Part shown: one piece after another, positions 12,286 through 23,212 of the stretch
Layout of the letters: each line of letters begins with the position of its first letter
How positions within the stretch are numbered: position 1 is the stretch's first letter
Source of the DNA: Wolfiporia cocos
Taxonomy: Eukaryota; Basidiomycota; Agaricomycetes; Polyporales; Phaeolaceae
Assembly: GCA_029448655.1 (NCBI GenBank)
Contig: JACCLO010000003.1
Span: 2,852,001 to 2,916,000 of the forward strand
Reading direction: 5' to 3'
DNA length: 64,000 bases
Notes under the pieces: model-generated
What the model saw: the letters and a program-made list of their open reading frames with translations, nothing else
Databases searched by the model: none
Told to the model about the DNA's origin: nothing
Translations under genes and position numbers: made by a program

Positions 12286-12780
12286 TGTCGCTTCGTCGGG
12301 TTCACTGTCATTTGTTCTCGCACACAAGTATATCATTCGCGCGCATTTCCATGTCATGATATTGCGGTACCTCGCGGTGCTGTGTGTGTGTCTGGCGTAG
12401 CGGTGCAGCGAGCACGGCGCCTGGCTTGTTCAGCAGATGCATTGTTAATATACTTGTACCGTCCATGTTCTCTTGTATGCGAATACGCATTATCACTGCT
12501 GAGGTGCATATGTACTATGGATGCTGACACGGAAGGCGGCCAACCCCATCAATGTATGTATCCCAAGATGGAGCGCTAATAAGACGTGTAGTGCGATTCT
12601 TTCAGCAGGTGTTCTAACGCTCCCTCGGAGTTCGGAGTGAAATACAGGCGATGCCTGGTCTGCAGGCTGAATGAAATAGCTAAATGTCGAACGTTGAGCT
12701 CGAGGTGGCAAGGACTGGTTTCAAGCATAGAGTACTCACAATTGTCATCGGATCATGATACATGCCCGTACTAGCGGACT
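12286..12780. other. Convergent 3' region
   Basis: This is the gap between the stop of MAK16 and the stop of the small minus-strand gene. It holds their 3' untranslated and terminator sequence. I see no gene. Confidence 0.4.
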
Positions 12781-13072
12781 TTACGCCTCCTCAGCCGACT
12801 CAGGCTCAGGGTTCAGCTCTGCAGCCACTGTCATGAATCTGGACAACCCATCCCGTCAGGGTGCCAGTATCTTTTACGTGCAAATTCACAGGTGAATCTT
12901 ACTGCGCGGCATGTGATGCTGCCAACGTGCGCATCGCGTCCATATTGACCTTCAAAAGCTCGCATAGGTCTGCAGTGTGCCCTACCACGTGCGAGAGCCG
13001 GGTCAAACTGTGTGACAGCTGCATGTAGTGCCTGTCCTTTGCCTGTGTCGCGTTGGTTGGCTGAACCTGCAT
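12781..13072 (-). CDS. HSK3: Probable DASH/DAM1 complex subunit HSK3
   Basis: Two exons (13072-12903 and 12838-12781) give 75 aa. The frame reads QAKDRHYMQLSHSLTRLSHV, then GHTADLCELLKVNMDAMRTL, then AASHAAQFMTVAAELNPEPE. The gtaag donor and ccag acceptor join HAA-Q-FMTV in frame. The layout resembles the Hsk3 family as I remember it: an R-x-Y-x-Q-L helix with Leu spacing, TA-x-L in the middle and a terminal A-x-x-H-A-x-x-F-M-x-x-A. Hsk3 is a small subunit of the DASH ring that couples kinetochores to microtubules. The start is the first Met before the conserved block; the frame stays open upstream, so an extra 5' exon is possible. The family call is from pattern memory and moderate. Confidence 0.5.
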
Positions 13073-13769
13073 GGTGAGTGCTGAAGACTGCGAAAGATGT
13101 CTCGGGCCGTGCAGATGAGTGAGACGGTCCTTGCGCTGACTGCTGAGTCGCGGCGCCGATGGAGTGCGTTGCAGTACTGGTACAAGCTCGAGCGCGGCGG
13201 GCGCTGCTGCGGTCGCGTAAGGATCTCCGGGTCCGCGATTCTGATCCGTTGATCGACAAGTCGAGATGGTGCACTATATAGTCGAGGACATACATACCAC
13301 ATGAAGATGACCACTGTGATGGAAGACACGCAGATTCTCAACTCACTGTGATCTAGTTTCTCGCCCAGTCGCACCAAATTCGTCAAGCTATGTACCCAAC
13401 TTAGTGCGTGCATACAGGAAGCGACCAGTGACTAGTGATCGATATCCCGGACATACCGGTGTGAACTAGGTATAGCTGACTTGATTCTTGTCTCGCCAAA
13501 GCCATTCATCAGGTCATAATACGTTCATGGAGCTTCATGAGTACTTATTGCCTTGGGTTCACAGGAAGGCAGCTGCGCGGGCAGCCGAAAGCATCGGTCC
13601 GCCTCACATCGTCAATTGGTTCTTGTTGCTGAGAGCATCATACTCCACTTATTCTGTGGGTACCTGACTGAATTATTGGTCTAGATTGGAAATGGTTCCA
13701 AGCTCTCTATGGGCAATGTCAGAGTTCAGATATGGTCTTAATTCCTCTGCAAATCCTCGTTAGTGCTTC
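13073..13769. other. Intergenic, 5' side of the small gene
   Basis: The overlapping minus-strand frames here (for example 13003-13413) are not conserved-looking. No gene is supported outside the HSK3-like reading. Confidence 0.35.
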
Positions 13770-14235
13770 AGGGCCTGTACGAGAACGCAACCTGAAAACG
13801 CTGGCCAGCGATTGCGCTCAGAAATATCGGCCGTGGGAATATCTTTGCGACGCGCGAGCGCCCGGGCGCTTGTCACGCCTTGCTCACGCTTGCTCGGCGC
13901 CTACGTCACGTCAATCACTACCGGCTGCTCAATGCCCGACACAACCCTCTCTGAAGCGGTTCTTGCTGCACATATGGCTATATTTTGGGATACAGCGTCC
14001 CTTATTGAGCTTTGAAATGAGGTCAGCTGAGAGGAAGCTGCGTACATCCAAAGTCTGCATGGCCAGTCACAATCAGGTCACAATGGGTCACACAGCGGTC
14101 ACTGCCCGCGCTCATTTGAACGGTCTGACATTGCAAAATCGACATCGCTGGCCATGGCCAGCGCTGTCGAGCGTCTGTTTTTTGGCAGGGGAATCGGTCG
14201 CCAGCGATATCAGGTTGCGTTCCCGTACAGGCCCT
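13770..14235. mobile_element. Short TIR element (MITE-like), 466 bp
   Basis: The left end (13770-13813, AGGGCCTGTACGAGAACGCA) is repeated inverted at the right end (14235-14192, AGGGCCTGTACGGGAACGCA). The match continues through AACCTGA and a GCTGG core for about 44 bp with a few mismatches. Inside are further palindromes around GCTGGCCAGCG and GCTGGCCATGGCCAGC. The 217-codon frame at 13732-14385 runs through the element and both flanks and is not a recognisable protein. No clean target-site duplication is visible. A TIR starting near CAGGGC would suit a hAT-type MITE, but that is an inference. Confidence 0.7.
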
Positions 14236-14708
14236 CAGCTTGTGACTAGCCCCACACCGTCAGCGCTCAATGTCAATGACCGCCCTATCCGTAAATTGCG
14301 GATCATTAGCGGAATCGCAAACGCCGACGCCGAGGCTGACTACCAGGACTTTGGTCAGATTCAGATCGCCGCGCAGCCTGGTTGACTATAGGCAGCACTT
14401 CGGATGAAAGTTACACTGCTGCAATCCACTGGCAACAATGGCAGTATCAAATGAAAAGCCTAGTCTTGCTGAGAAGTAGCACGAGAGTGGCCCACGGTCG
14501 CCTGGACTGCCGTCTAGGCACCTGAGGTGACAAGGTACACGTGCCGCTCAATCGTGCGGCACCGGCCGCGGCAAGGAGCATCTCACCACTGCCTATTCCG
14601 ATATTTAACAGTCCTAATTACCTTACTGCGCCGCCGCTCCCTTCCTGTCGTCTGACTTGTCAGCGCAGGTTCCACGGAAACACCCTCAACTCAGGCAGCT
14701 TCGCCATC
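14236..14708. promoter_or_regulatory. Upstream region of SUR2
   Basis: This is 473 bp between the TIR element and the SUR2 start. An in-frame Met at 14541 would add 56 residues rich in Pro/Ala without family resemblance, so I treat this as 5' leader and promoter. Confidence 0.35.
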
Positions 14709-15806
14709 ATGAACGTTACGGGTACAGTGTTCACGCTCAGCCCCTCACAGCTGCGCTACCTGTCAACCGCCCAGCCATTCTACTACAGTCCCAAGGCACA
14801 TCTCCTCGACTGGCTTCCGGATCACTATATTGCGCTCGCGGCGCCGCTCATCACTTACTGGGTCGCCTCGCTATTTTTCCACATCCTCGACATTTCTGAA
14901 TGGAAATGGCTAGAAAAGTACCGCATCCACGAGTCCGCAGAAGTTAAGGCCCGCAACCTCGTTACACGCTGGCAGGTTATCCGTGCCGTCATCCTCCAGC
15001 AAATCGTGCAGACCATCCTTGGCTTCTTCTGGATGGAGGAGAAGGTATCTGGTGCGGGCATCGACCATGTCGGTGCGATGCTCAGTCTGGGGCCATTTCT
15101 AAGTCGCACATTCAACTGGGCTCTCGGCGAGGGCACGGGCGAGCGTATCATTGAGCGGCACGGTGCGCAGCTACTGTACGCACTCTATTGGTGGGCGATT
15201 CCCACTGCGCGATTCTTCTTCGGCATGTGCGTTATCCCTCTCCCTCCGCGTTCCTGCTGTTCCTCACCTCTGTCCCCCCTCCGTCCTGCCTTCCAGGTTC
15301 GTGATCGACACCTGGCAGTACTTCCTGCACCGTGCAATGCACATAAACAAGTGGCTCTACCGGCAATTCCACTCAGTACATCACCGGTTATACGTGCCGT
15401 ACGCGTTCGGCGCGTTGTACAATCATCCGATCGAGGGGCTCTTGCTCGACACGCTCAGCGCAGGCCTCGCTGAGTTCCTTTCAAACATGAGTACTCGCGA
15501 GGCGATCGCGCTATTTGCCATTTCATCGCTCAAGACCGTCGATGACCACTGCGGGTACAAGCTCCCGTTCGACCCGCTCCAGTTCATGACGAGCAATAAT
15601 GCAGATTACCACGATATCCACCACCAGGTGAGTGCAGCTGCATGTATCTTCCTGGTATGGCATGCTTAGGGGCGGATGTGCAGGTCATCGGCATCAAGTC
15701 GAACTTCTCGCAGCCCTTCTTCGTACACTGGGATGCCATCCTCGGCACACGTATGACGCGCCAGGACATCGAGGAGCGCCGCCAAAAGCAGCAGAAGAAA
15801 GATTAG
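14709..15806 (+). CDS. SUR2: Sphingolipid C4-hydroxylase (fatty acid hydroxylase family)
   Basis: Three exons (14709-15226, 15297-15627, 15684-15806) give 323 aa. The di-iron histidine boxes are clear: HRAMH in WQYFLHRAMHINKWLY, HSVHH in RQFHSVHHRLYVPYAFGALY, and HDIHH spanning the exon 2 end, followed by GIKSNFSQPFFVHWDAILGT. About four membrane helices precede and interleave the boxes (ALAAPLITYWVASLFFHIL; LLYALYWWAIPTARFFFG). SUR2 hydroxylates C4 of the sphingoid base in the ER to make phytosphingosine. The sterol C4-methyl oxidase relative is less likely because of FVIDTWQYFLHR and the GALYNHPIEG block. The gene is intact. Confidence 0.92.
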
Positions 15807-16243
15807 ATATACCACTCACCTACTCATGACTTTCTATCATTGGATTCAAGTTAGCTGCCGTGTAATGTGTCACAGACTAATGTACCAGGTATGAGCCGTA
15901 ACTAATCGCCCATTCCTTCATACCTGTAATGACCTGTATACGCCCTCATCCTCTTGGTTGTTGTGCAACACGTTTGTTACATTATGACTGCTTATAATAC
16001 AGGATCGACATGATTTCGACAATCAGCGTAAGATCTAAAAGGGTGGCGACACATTGAGCACCGCACACACTATGCAACATATACAACAGATACGGTGAGG
16101 TCGTTCGTCCATCAGAAGCGAGGCTTACATAGCTATATTACAATTTGCCATCACGGTCTTTTACAGCTCACGGTTATTCCGCGAGTACAGGCTCATCACG
16201 CTCACAAGCAACTTGAACTATAAATCAGTCAGCAGGACACTCG
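15807..16243. other. Convergent 3' region
   Basis: This lies between the stops of SUR2 and the DUF6533 gene. It is AT-richer than the flanking genes. I see no gene or repeat. Confidence 0.4.
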
Positions 16244-17815
16244 TCACTGCTCCCGATTACGAAAGATCGCCATCTCAACAGCTCCGTAGTGTGTCGTGCG
16301 AGGGCAGAGCGCGAGCTCGTCCTCGACTTCGACGGCATCGATGTCGACGAAGATCTCGCCTGCGTGTGCGCCGGGCCGCCAGTGCATGCGGCTGAGCTCT
16401 GCGGCGCTGAGGAGCGCGTCTGTGTTGACGTCGAGCGAGGCTGCGAGCGAGTGGATGCTTAGCATCAGGCGCGAGACGCACACCGAGGGGACAGCCATTG
16501 CGGCGCTGCACGGGTTGGTGAGCTGTTTGATTGCTGGTGGTTTAGGCAGGATGGGACGCACTTCGAGTACAGGGCGGGGATGAGGATCTGTTAGAGCATG
16601 AGATCTCGGGGAAGGTATGGAGGCGGTGGACGGACGTACTGCTGGACGGTGATCCTCGAATGCCCCGATTGCGGTCCAGGCTGTTGCGGCTGTGTTGACG
16701 TCAAGGTGCTGAGCTGTTTGAAGAAAGTGCACACATGCTCACCGAAAACCATGATGTAGAACATGCCACCGCTGGTTCAAGAAGAAGCAATCAGCTTTGC
16801 TCGTGGGCAAAGGAGAATAGCTTACTCTCTAACCAGACGAAACAAGATCGGAGCTGATTGTCCTTGCCTGTGCTTTTGCAGCGCAGGCCAGGTTGTCGCA
16901 ACAAAGAGCACCGTGTGCAGCGCCAGAACCGGCACATACATCCGCCACACCTTATACAGCATCTCTATGGTGCACGCGACGGTCTTGGTCATATTGAGCA
17001 GCTGCAAACCCACCAGCCCGAGCTCGGACAGCGTCACTGCGGTGCACGCGAGGAAGCTACCGACGACGGCGAGTCGCGCGAGTCTTCGCCGGGAATATAT
17101 GTACCATACTCTGAGGACAATTATCGCTGAAAGAGAGTTTGGTCATCAGCAGTCAAGGAAGTGCTGTATGACGTGCCTTCGATGATAATGATGGTAACGG
17201 TGGACATTACGAAGTTCGCCAGGATTAACCTTGCACACCTACGTTCATCGTAAATGGAAGCTCCTGCCCTCCATCCGCTGATGCTTACGTCTTGATAATC
17301 ACAGTCATGAGTTAGGTTTCATTCAGCCATGTTATAGCCTGATACTTACTATTTCTGATAGTTGACCAAGGTAACCTACAGAATTGAATGAGCATCGCGG
17401 CTAGTTCGATTTTGCAAGTTGCAGAAAACTTACACAGGATGCTGAGACTGCCATCAAGTCAGTCGTAGACATTGTGTCGAATGACTTGAGACACGTACAT
17501 TTGCACAACCAGTGCAAGGTATCTGTTCTGTATAAGATATTTTATCATTTTGTTTTAAGTAGTGGATCTGAGTACTGACAATGAAGAATAGCACCCTAGA
17601 TGTCGACCACGGCGCTGACCAGAAGCACTCGATCTACGATCTGGTTAGTATCCGCTGCATCAAACTAGTATAATCCTCCGTACCTCCTCTGAGAACGTCA
17701 GCAAGTAGTCGTACAAGAGGAGAGCGAGAGCAGCTAAAGAGAGATAAGTCCCATTGCGGACCGCCTCCGGGTGTGAGTTCAACGTCCAAGGGACGTCCTG
17801 CGCTCCCGCTGACAT
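16244..17815 (-). CDS. DUF6533-type multi-pass membrane protein
   Basis: The start is at 17815 (MSAGAQDVPW). Exon 1 (17815-17684) ends LALLLYDYLLTFSEE, the DUF6533 hallmark. Exon 2 (17633-17580) reads IECFWSAPWSTSRVLFFI. Exon 3 is only 29 nt (17527-17499: NRYLALVVQ). Later exons encode helices such as SELGLVGLQLLNMTKTVACT, then VWRMYVPVLALHTVLFVATT and WPALQKHRQGQSAPILFRLV. The last exon is SVCVSRLMLSIHSLAASLDV with a hydrophilic tail ending RNREQ. About seven membrane segments are expected. The family is large and specific to mushroom-forming fungi, with no known function. The splice sites around 16560-16620 and 17150-17480 were not all resolved. Confidence 0.75.
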
Positions 17816-20800
17816 GGGGACACGGTTCAGGCCCGCGCCCGCGTTCGACGCGATCTGTTATACGGTACCCACCAAACGATGATCATGTTGAAATTGCGGT
17901 GCAGCATGAGCGCTCTATCGCACCACTCCGGGACGTTTCAGCGCATTCCTTAGACTGAATCAGACTGTACATGCATATAGTTCAACTGTGCCTGGGCATG
18001 TAGCTTCATTAGCATGATCATCCCGCATCTTAACCGATGGCAGTTCCGCTCGTATCCAGAGCTTGAGTATCACTATTCTCAGGTCTCTCATTTGGTCGCT
18101 CAAATGCAAATGTTGCGGCCCCTGGATGTTGCGATGATCGTACTAATGCTCGGGAGCAGCGCCACGCTTCTGATCGGATGGCCCCGAGCACTCCTTACTG
18201 CGACAAAACAGTCAGGGATTGAATACTGTATCGGGTCTAGTAGAATGATACGATCAAACAATTTGGGTTGCGCCAAGTACGACATACCTATTCAGCCATA
18301 TCGCGGATCTTTACTCGGCACTGCCTCGCGCAATCAAGTGGACGCGCGATGACGCGATGATGCTGGTTTTATGTTTACGTTGAAACCGAGACTTGGCAGC
18401 GGCTGCCTACCCTAATATCATGAATACATAGACATATAGCGTTGAACGGCAGCTGATACAGTGGTATAGTGCGCGCCTGAACTCGATCAGACCATCAGAG
18501 ATCGCCATGCAGGCGCTTACGCGCTCACCACTTCCCGCCCACACTTGCCCTTGCTAATTTCACGATGTGCACGCTATATGCACGCTACAATCTGTTTATC
18601 CCGCTTTCTATCCTTCAGCTGAAATTCTGCGCGCAGCAGCTTTGACAAGTCTTATATTCATGTGTGTCCGGTCACGATCTTATCGGTGAAATAACAGCGG
18701 CCACAAGTCGATTACTTAGTAATGTGTGTATGGAGGAAAACTAATACGCTTCAGCAGTTCAGAGACATTCCAATCACGCATATCCGGAAGGCTCGGTATC
18801 TAACTGACAAGCATTTAGCGGGCAGTGTTAAGCATCTATACCGGAACTGATACATTCTTCCCTCTCACCGCTTATCTGAGGTCCTCTCCTCTCGACCCGG
18901 CGGGAATCAATCGCATAACATATTTGAGCCTCTTCTTTGTGACGGATAGGCTGCTTGCTGAGCGAATCCGCGCGATGGGCGTGTCGATTTGTTGTGGCCT
19001 CATAGGAGATCGTTGAAGTTAGCACTGATCGTCATGTCAGTCAGGTTACCACTCATGCCCGACCGTATTCTACTCATTTCGGGATAGCATGTTGATAGGC
19101 TTCATGCATTGAAAATAAGCTTTCAAGAGGCTACGCTTTAAGAACAGTCTCGAGATTTAGCATGGGGAGGCACCTCTGCTCAGATCTGGTACGCTCCCGA
19201 TCTCCGCTTATAGTCCGTTAATCACACCAGCCAACTTCTCAAAAGACACGATATGGACATGCTCACCTTCGCAATGCTCATGTTTGTTCCCGTTCCACAT
19301 GCCCCTGCGATCATGATCCCACATGGTAATCAGCAATATCCTCCTCCTGAAAGTGTGCATGGTAATCTCAAGACATCATCGAGGGTTACGGGGACTTTCG
19401 GTGCTACCAACATGGAGTTAGCAAACTTTCCGGATACATGGGGATAACTGTCAATGGACACACCGCAACAGCGCAATAGCTTTCCAGGGAGAAGTGAAAA
19501 TATCTGTGGTCCGCTTTGGACCTGAAGAGTTGATCCTGTGCTGCTTCGCCTACACAAGACACGGACAATATTGGAAGAAGTCTCCTCAACAAATCTGTAG
19601 AACTGAACTCTCTCTTGCGCCATTAGCTGCCCGGATCTGAACTTCCCTTGCCTCTCCTCCGCACTAGCAACATCATGATGTCTCTGTGGGTAATTTAGCC
19701 TCTTACTCGTCCACTTATCCTTTCAGATTGTTTACTTGTACAAGACAATTGGGCGTGGAACAACCCTCACCCTCTCATCACTACGCTCGTCGAAACCATT
19801 TGGAGGGTAGTGTGTGTCTGTCGAAGCCCGCTATCTTCCCTCATTGTGCGCAGCTGACCCATAATCTGCTTGCCGGTGAGTTCAACACCGCCTGCAGCAC
19901 GAGACGTGGCAGACGTGGCTCATGTACAGAATTGCCTGCAAGATAGTATTATTGCTTGTAATCACATCTTCACGTCCAGTGATTCCATCAGGGGCTGGGA
20001 ATCCACCATGAGTAGGTTTCTGCAGCGCCACCTGATCACCTTGTTTCACTTTGCCAAAAGCAAAAGGCTGCATACTCATCAAGGGGACCCGTTGCCATCG
20101 CGAAACCCGTCTGCACCACAAGGAGCTCATTTCGGACAAGACATGTCTTCTCGACATCATACGCTCGTGAATCTCCGAAGCAGACGCCTGCCACGCAACC
20201 AATCTGCTATGTCGACTGCTTGCTTGTGATGAGCTACAACCTCCCACGGCATCCGGCAGACTCTAGCCTCCGCAGCTAGTGTACATTCTTGAGCTAGCCA
20301 ACCAAAAACCAAATCAGTTACGATACTCACTGCGTCCTCAGGAATTTATGACGTGTGTTATCTGGTAAAATCGGACATTATCGATTACCATCGATCCCAC
20401 CAGTACATGTCAGTCGTAGTTATATGTGCAAGTACATCTTTGACGGCCAATCTATTCAGGGACATGAGGAAGTGTGCCTCACGCGCGACTATGCGTCTAC
20501 TACAGTCCAGCTATATTTACATGTGTCCACAGCTGTGGACATATCGAGAATAACCTTCGTGAGTAAATATCGGGATCCAGCGCTGATTGTTGCGTCCCTG
20601 TGAAATGGCATCAAGACGGGCCCGGATGCGCGTCACTAACGCCGCGTTAGATGATAGGTCGGAGTCGTGATCCCCACACACCAGATCTCGGGTAGCACGG
20701 GCGCGCAGTGCAATTTGACCGGAGGCCACCATTCTCCGATGTTCGCCAGACTCTGTTGCGTGTACAACGACTGTCAGGAGGGTTCACGAAGCATAGAATG

Positions 20801-21127
20801 CAGCGTTGCCGTTCCGATGAATTCATCATTGACCGTTGTGTGGCCGGGCATCGTATGAACAACACAGTAGTAGCGGTACTCTCGTGAGCAAGGTTGTGGC
20901 AGACTTCGATGCATCGGCGAAGCGCTGTGCAATGAGTTTTTACATTCAGCCATCACTCATCCCCAGTGAGTCCCACATATCCTTAAGATACCTGTAAATA
21001 CCAGAAAATATAAAATCATACTATTGAGATACCGATTTTCACCACAATAATATCGAAAGCTAAATGCCAAGAGTACAAGCGGTCCGATGACCGATGCCAA
21101 GACTTTCGTCATACCCATACATACTAG
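17816..21127. other. Gene-poor stretch, about 3.3 kb
   Basis: No frame longer than about 120 codons, no splice-consistent exon chain and no recognisable motif on either strand. Composition is more AT-rich than the gene blocks. One short palindrome, TGTCCACAGCTGTGGACA, lies near 20523-20540. It could be decayed repeat sequence, given the neighbouring transposon relics. Confidence 0.4.
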
Positions 21128-21131
21128 TTAA

Positions 21132-21204
21132 TGTAGAGTTTCAGTCAACTATCTTAATCTGCCAACTGCCCTTCGCTTAAGAAATCGCAGTTGCGAGCTA
21201 TGGT
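21132..21204 (+). repeat. Left terminal inverted repeat of the foldback element
   Basis: This pairs with 22798-22727 read on the minus strand. Identity is almost complete from position 21141 (TTCAGTCAA) to GCGAGCT; only the outer 10 bases differ. Confidence 0.8.
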
Positions 21205-21589
21205 GCCGGCGCCCTAGTCACCGCTACTTTTGTACAGTGGCCAAATCCTTGGGTCAACTTCGCGTTAACCCTAAAGCAAGTTTTATATAGGCGCCGGTAC
21301 TTTCTGCACCCTGATACCGAACACTTTGGGTATGGCACAGCCCGGAGATGCGAATTTGAATGCTCGTAGTGATGTAGATACAGGGCAGGCACAATATTAA
21401 TGTATCTACCAGTTCACTACATCCCATGCTTGAATAAGACACAGAAAGCATGCGAAGCCAACGCTGCTCAGTGCTGGGAAGTGGCAATTGCACGCATCAC
21501 AGCAAAGGATTTGTAAATAAGAAGGCTATTCAACTGACGAATCTCCTGCTCAATTATATCAATCTTCCCAGAGGAATACAACAATTTCT

Positions 21590-21800
21590 TGTCAAGCCAA
21601 ATATTTGGGTTGATGAGCTGCAAATGCCAAATCATGGGGAATGTGACCTGGATGCAACCGGTTGCTGCACCTGTTGAATGCGTACTTGAAAATGAGCCAG
21701 ATTCAAAGAACAGAAACCTCCTGTTCAGGGTCATTGAGGATGCAGGCCACATGTATATTTTGCCCAAATATCACTGAGCTGAACAGTTTCATCACATTTT
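21590..21800 (+). pseudogene. Decayed DDE-superfamily transposase, C-terminal fragment
   Basis: Frames read FLVKPNIWVDELQMPNHGEC, then DLDATGCC. After a frame change they read ENEPDSKNRNLLFRVIEDAG and HMYILPKYH, then CELN only if a short deletion is allowed. This resembles the TGCC...R-x-L-x-x-QPDF...GH-x-x-x-x-PKFHCELNFIE end of transposases common in Agaricomycete genomes. There are several frame breaks and no long frame, so it is dead. The call is by remembered motif only. Confidence 0.55.
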
Positions 21801-22203
21801 TCTAGAGTGCTCCCTTTGTGATTACTATGATAATATATTTCAAGCCAAATGCATTAGCATTGATGAGGATGTTAATGTGAACTTGTCGGTACAAGTCTCA
21901 CTGCCCATCAGCTTGACTATATACCATATTTGGAGTAGTCAGACGAGTATAATTATCATTACTTTCCATATACGGTATTACTTTCCCACCACTGGCCAAA
22001 TCCGGACATAGAAATTTCTCAACTTTGATTTTCAGACAAATCTGCCTAGCCATTTTGTTCCTACCTTCAATTAGAGCATTTTGGCTAGACCGATTATTTC
22101 TAGGCGCCAGTTTGAGCGAGCAGTAAGACTTGTACAAAAGTAGTGGTGACTAGGGCGCCAGCACCATAGGTTTGCACGCAGATTAATCTACTGTGACAAT
22201 AAA

Positions 22204-22291
22204 ATGGTACATCTCGGATTCGAACCAAGGACCTTAGCACGGATGAGAATAAAAGCATCACAGCATAATTAGCCAACTGAGCCATAGTGAC
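22204..22291 (-). repeat. tRNA-derived SINE-like module, copy 1
   Basis: The minus strand shows an A-box TGGCTCAGTTGG (22284-22273) and a perfect B-box GGTTCGAATCC (22226-22216), the internal Pol III promoter, ending in ACCA. The acceptor arms do not pair and the T-arm is imperfect, so it is not a working tRNA gene. The downstream tail (TTTTATTGTCACAGTAGATT) is shared with copy 2, then switches to the GGCGCCCTAGTCACC block. Confidence 0.7.
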
Positions 22292-22580
22292 AACAGTTAG
22301 CAATGACCATCCAAAATATATATAACGCAAATTTTACACACAATTTCCGCAAATCATCAAGGCAACTAACTGCTACAACAAGCATTAAAAAAATCAATGA
22401 TAGTGGTAGCTTGTTTTACCATGCCTGACCTGGAGCAATTCACAATGGGAAAGTTGAATACAGTGGAATCACAGGTCTTTAGAGGCAGATTCATTTGTAT
22501 TTGTGTTATGGAAGATGTTAAACTGCGAAAATGAAGTTTACAAAATACCCTATATATTTCCTAAAAGTGCAAAAATACTA

Positions 22581-22670
22581 GTTGCACCGTAGCTCAGTTG
22601 GCTAATGTATGCTGCAATGCTCTTATTCTCATCCGTGCTAAGGTCCTTGGTTCGAATCCGAAATGTACCA
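22581..22670 (+). repeat. tRNA-derived SINE-like module, copy 2
   Basis: The A-box TAGCTCAGTTGG is at 22590-22601 and the B-box GGTTCGAATCC at 22649-22659, followed by the same TTTTATTGTCACAGTAGATT tail as copy 1. It then runs into the right terminal repeat of the foldback element. It is inverted relative to copy 1 with about 290 bp between them. Confidence 0.7.
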
Positions 22671-22729
22671 TTTTATTGTCACAGTAGATTAATCTGCTGC
22701 AGTTAGCAGATTAATCTGTGTGCAAACCT

Positions 22730-22798
22730 AGCTCGCAACTGCGATTTCTTAAGCGAAGGGCAGTTGGCAGATTAAGATAATTGACTGAAGTCCCTCAG
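22730..22798 (-). repeat. Right terminal inverted repeat of the foldback element
   Basis: This is the inverted partner of 21132-21204 and is followed immediately by TTAA at 22799-22802. Confidence 0.8.
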
Positions 22799-23212
22799 TT
22801 AATATTGATTAATAGTCACGTCTGAGCATTTTTCAAGCAGACGTCCAATTGCAAAACCGCAAGCCGACGTCAAGTGTCTTGTGGGCAGCAATTTGGACTT
22901 CGACTTCATCGCAAGCAGCAAGTCCAAGTGCTCACGTGAGCTGGTCATTCAATTGTGGCATAGTACAAGTACTGTCTCGAGTCGTCCATCTATTTTCATT
23001 ATCTCTACCCCGTACTTCCACCATCTCCCCAGGTATGTGCAGCTCTGGTAAGGCGATTATAGAGGAGACTGGCTGCTTCATGCAGATCACAGCAAACGAA
23101 ACAAGGTTCAGTGAGTCTATCCATGCCCAGCACTTGTCTCTGATAACTTCCATCTGTAGATACAGACTGCAGAGGTGCGTACATTCCCCATTCTTGTGTT
23201 GCATCCCAAGAT

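Larger units (their letters stand above)
21132..22798. mobile_element. TTAA-flanked foldback element, 1.67 kb
   Basis: The left end at 21132 and the right end at 22798 are inverted copies over about 72 bp. The shared core is TTCAGTCAA-TATCTTAATC, then TGCCAACTGCCCTTCGCTTA, then AGAAATCGCAGTTGCGAGCT. TTAA directly flanks both ends (21128-21131 and 22799-22802). Inside, a second block (21197-21238, GGTGCCGGCGCCCTAGTCAC) is repeated inverted near 22132-22170. There are also two tRNA-like modules in opposite orientation and a decayed transposase fragment. TTAA target duplication is the habit of piggyBac-type elements. The transposase remnant looks more like the DDE family common in mushroom genomes, so the class is unsettled. 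Confidence 0.75.

Noticed and set aside
13732..14385. A 217-aa plus-strand protein
   Set aside because: The frame runs through both inverted ends of a short transposable element, and its composition and lack of motifs suggest chance.
22204..22291. A functional tRNA gene on the minus strand
   Set aside because: A and B boxes are good, but acceptor arms do not pair, the T-stem is imperfect, and a diverged twin with the same tail lies nearby. SINE-like is the better reading.
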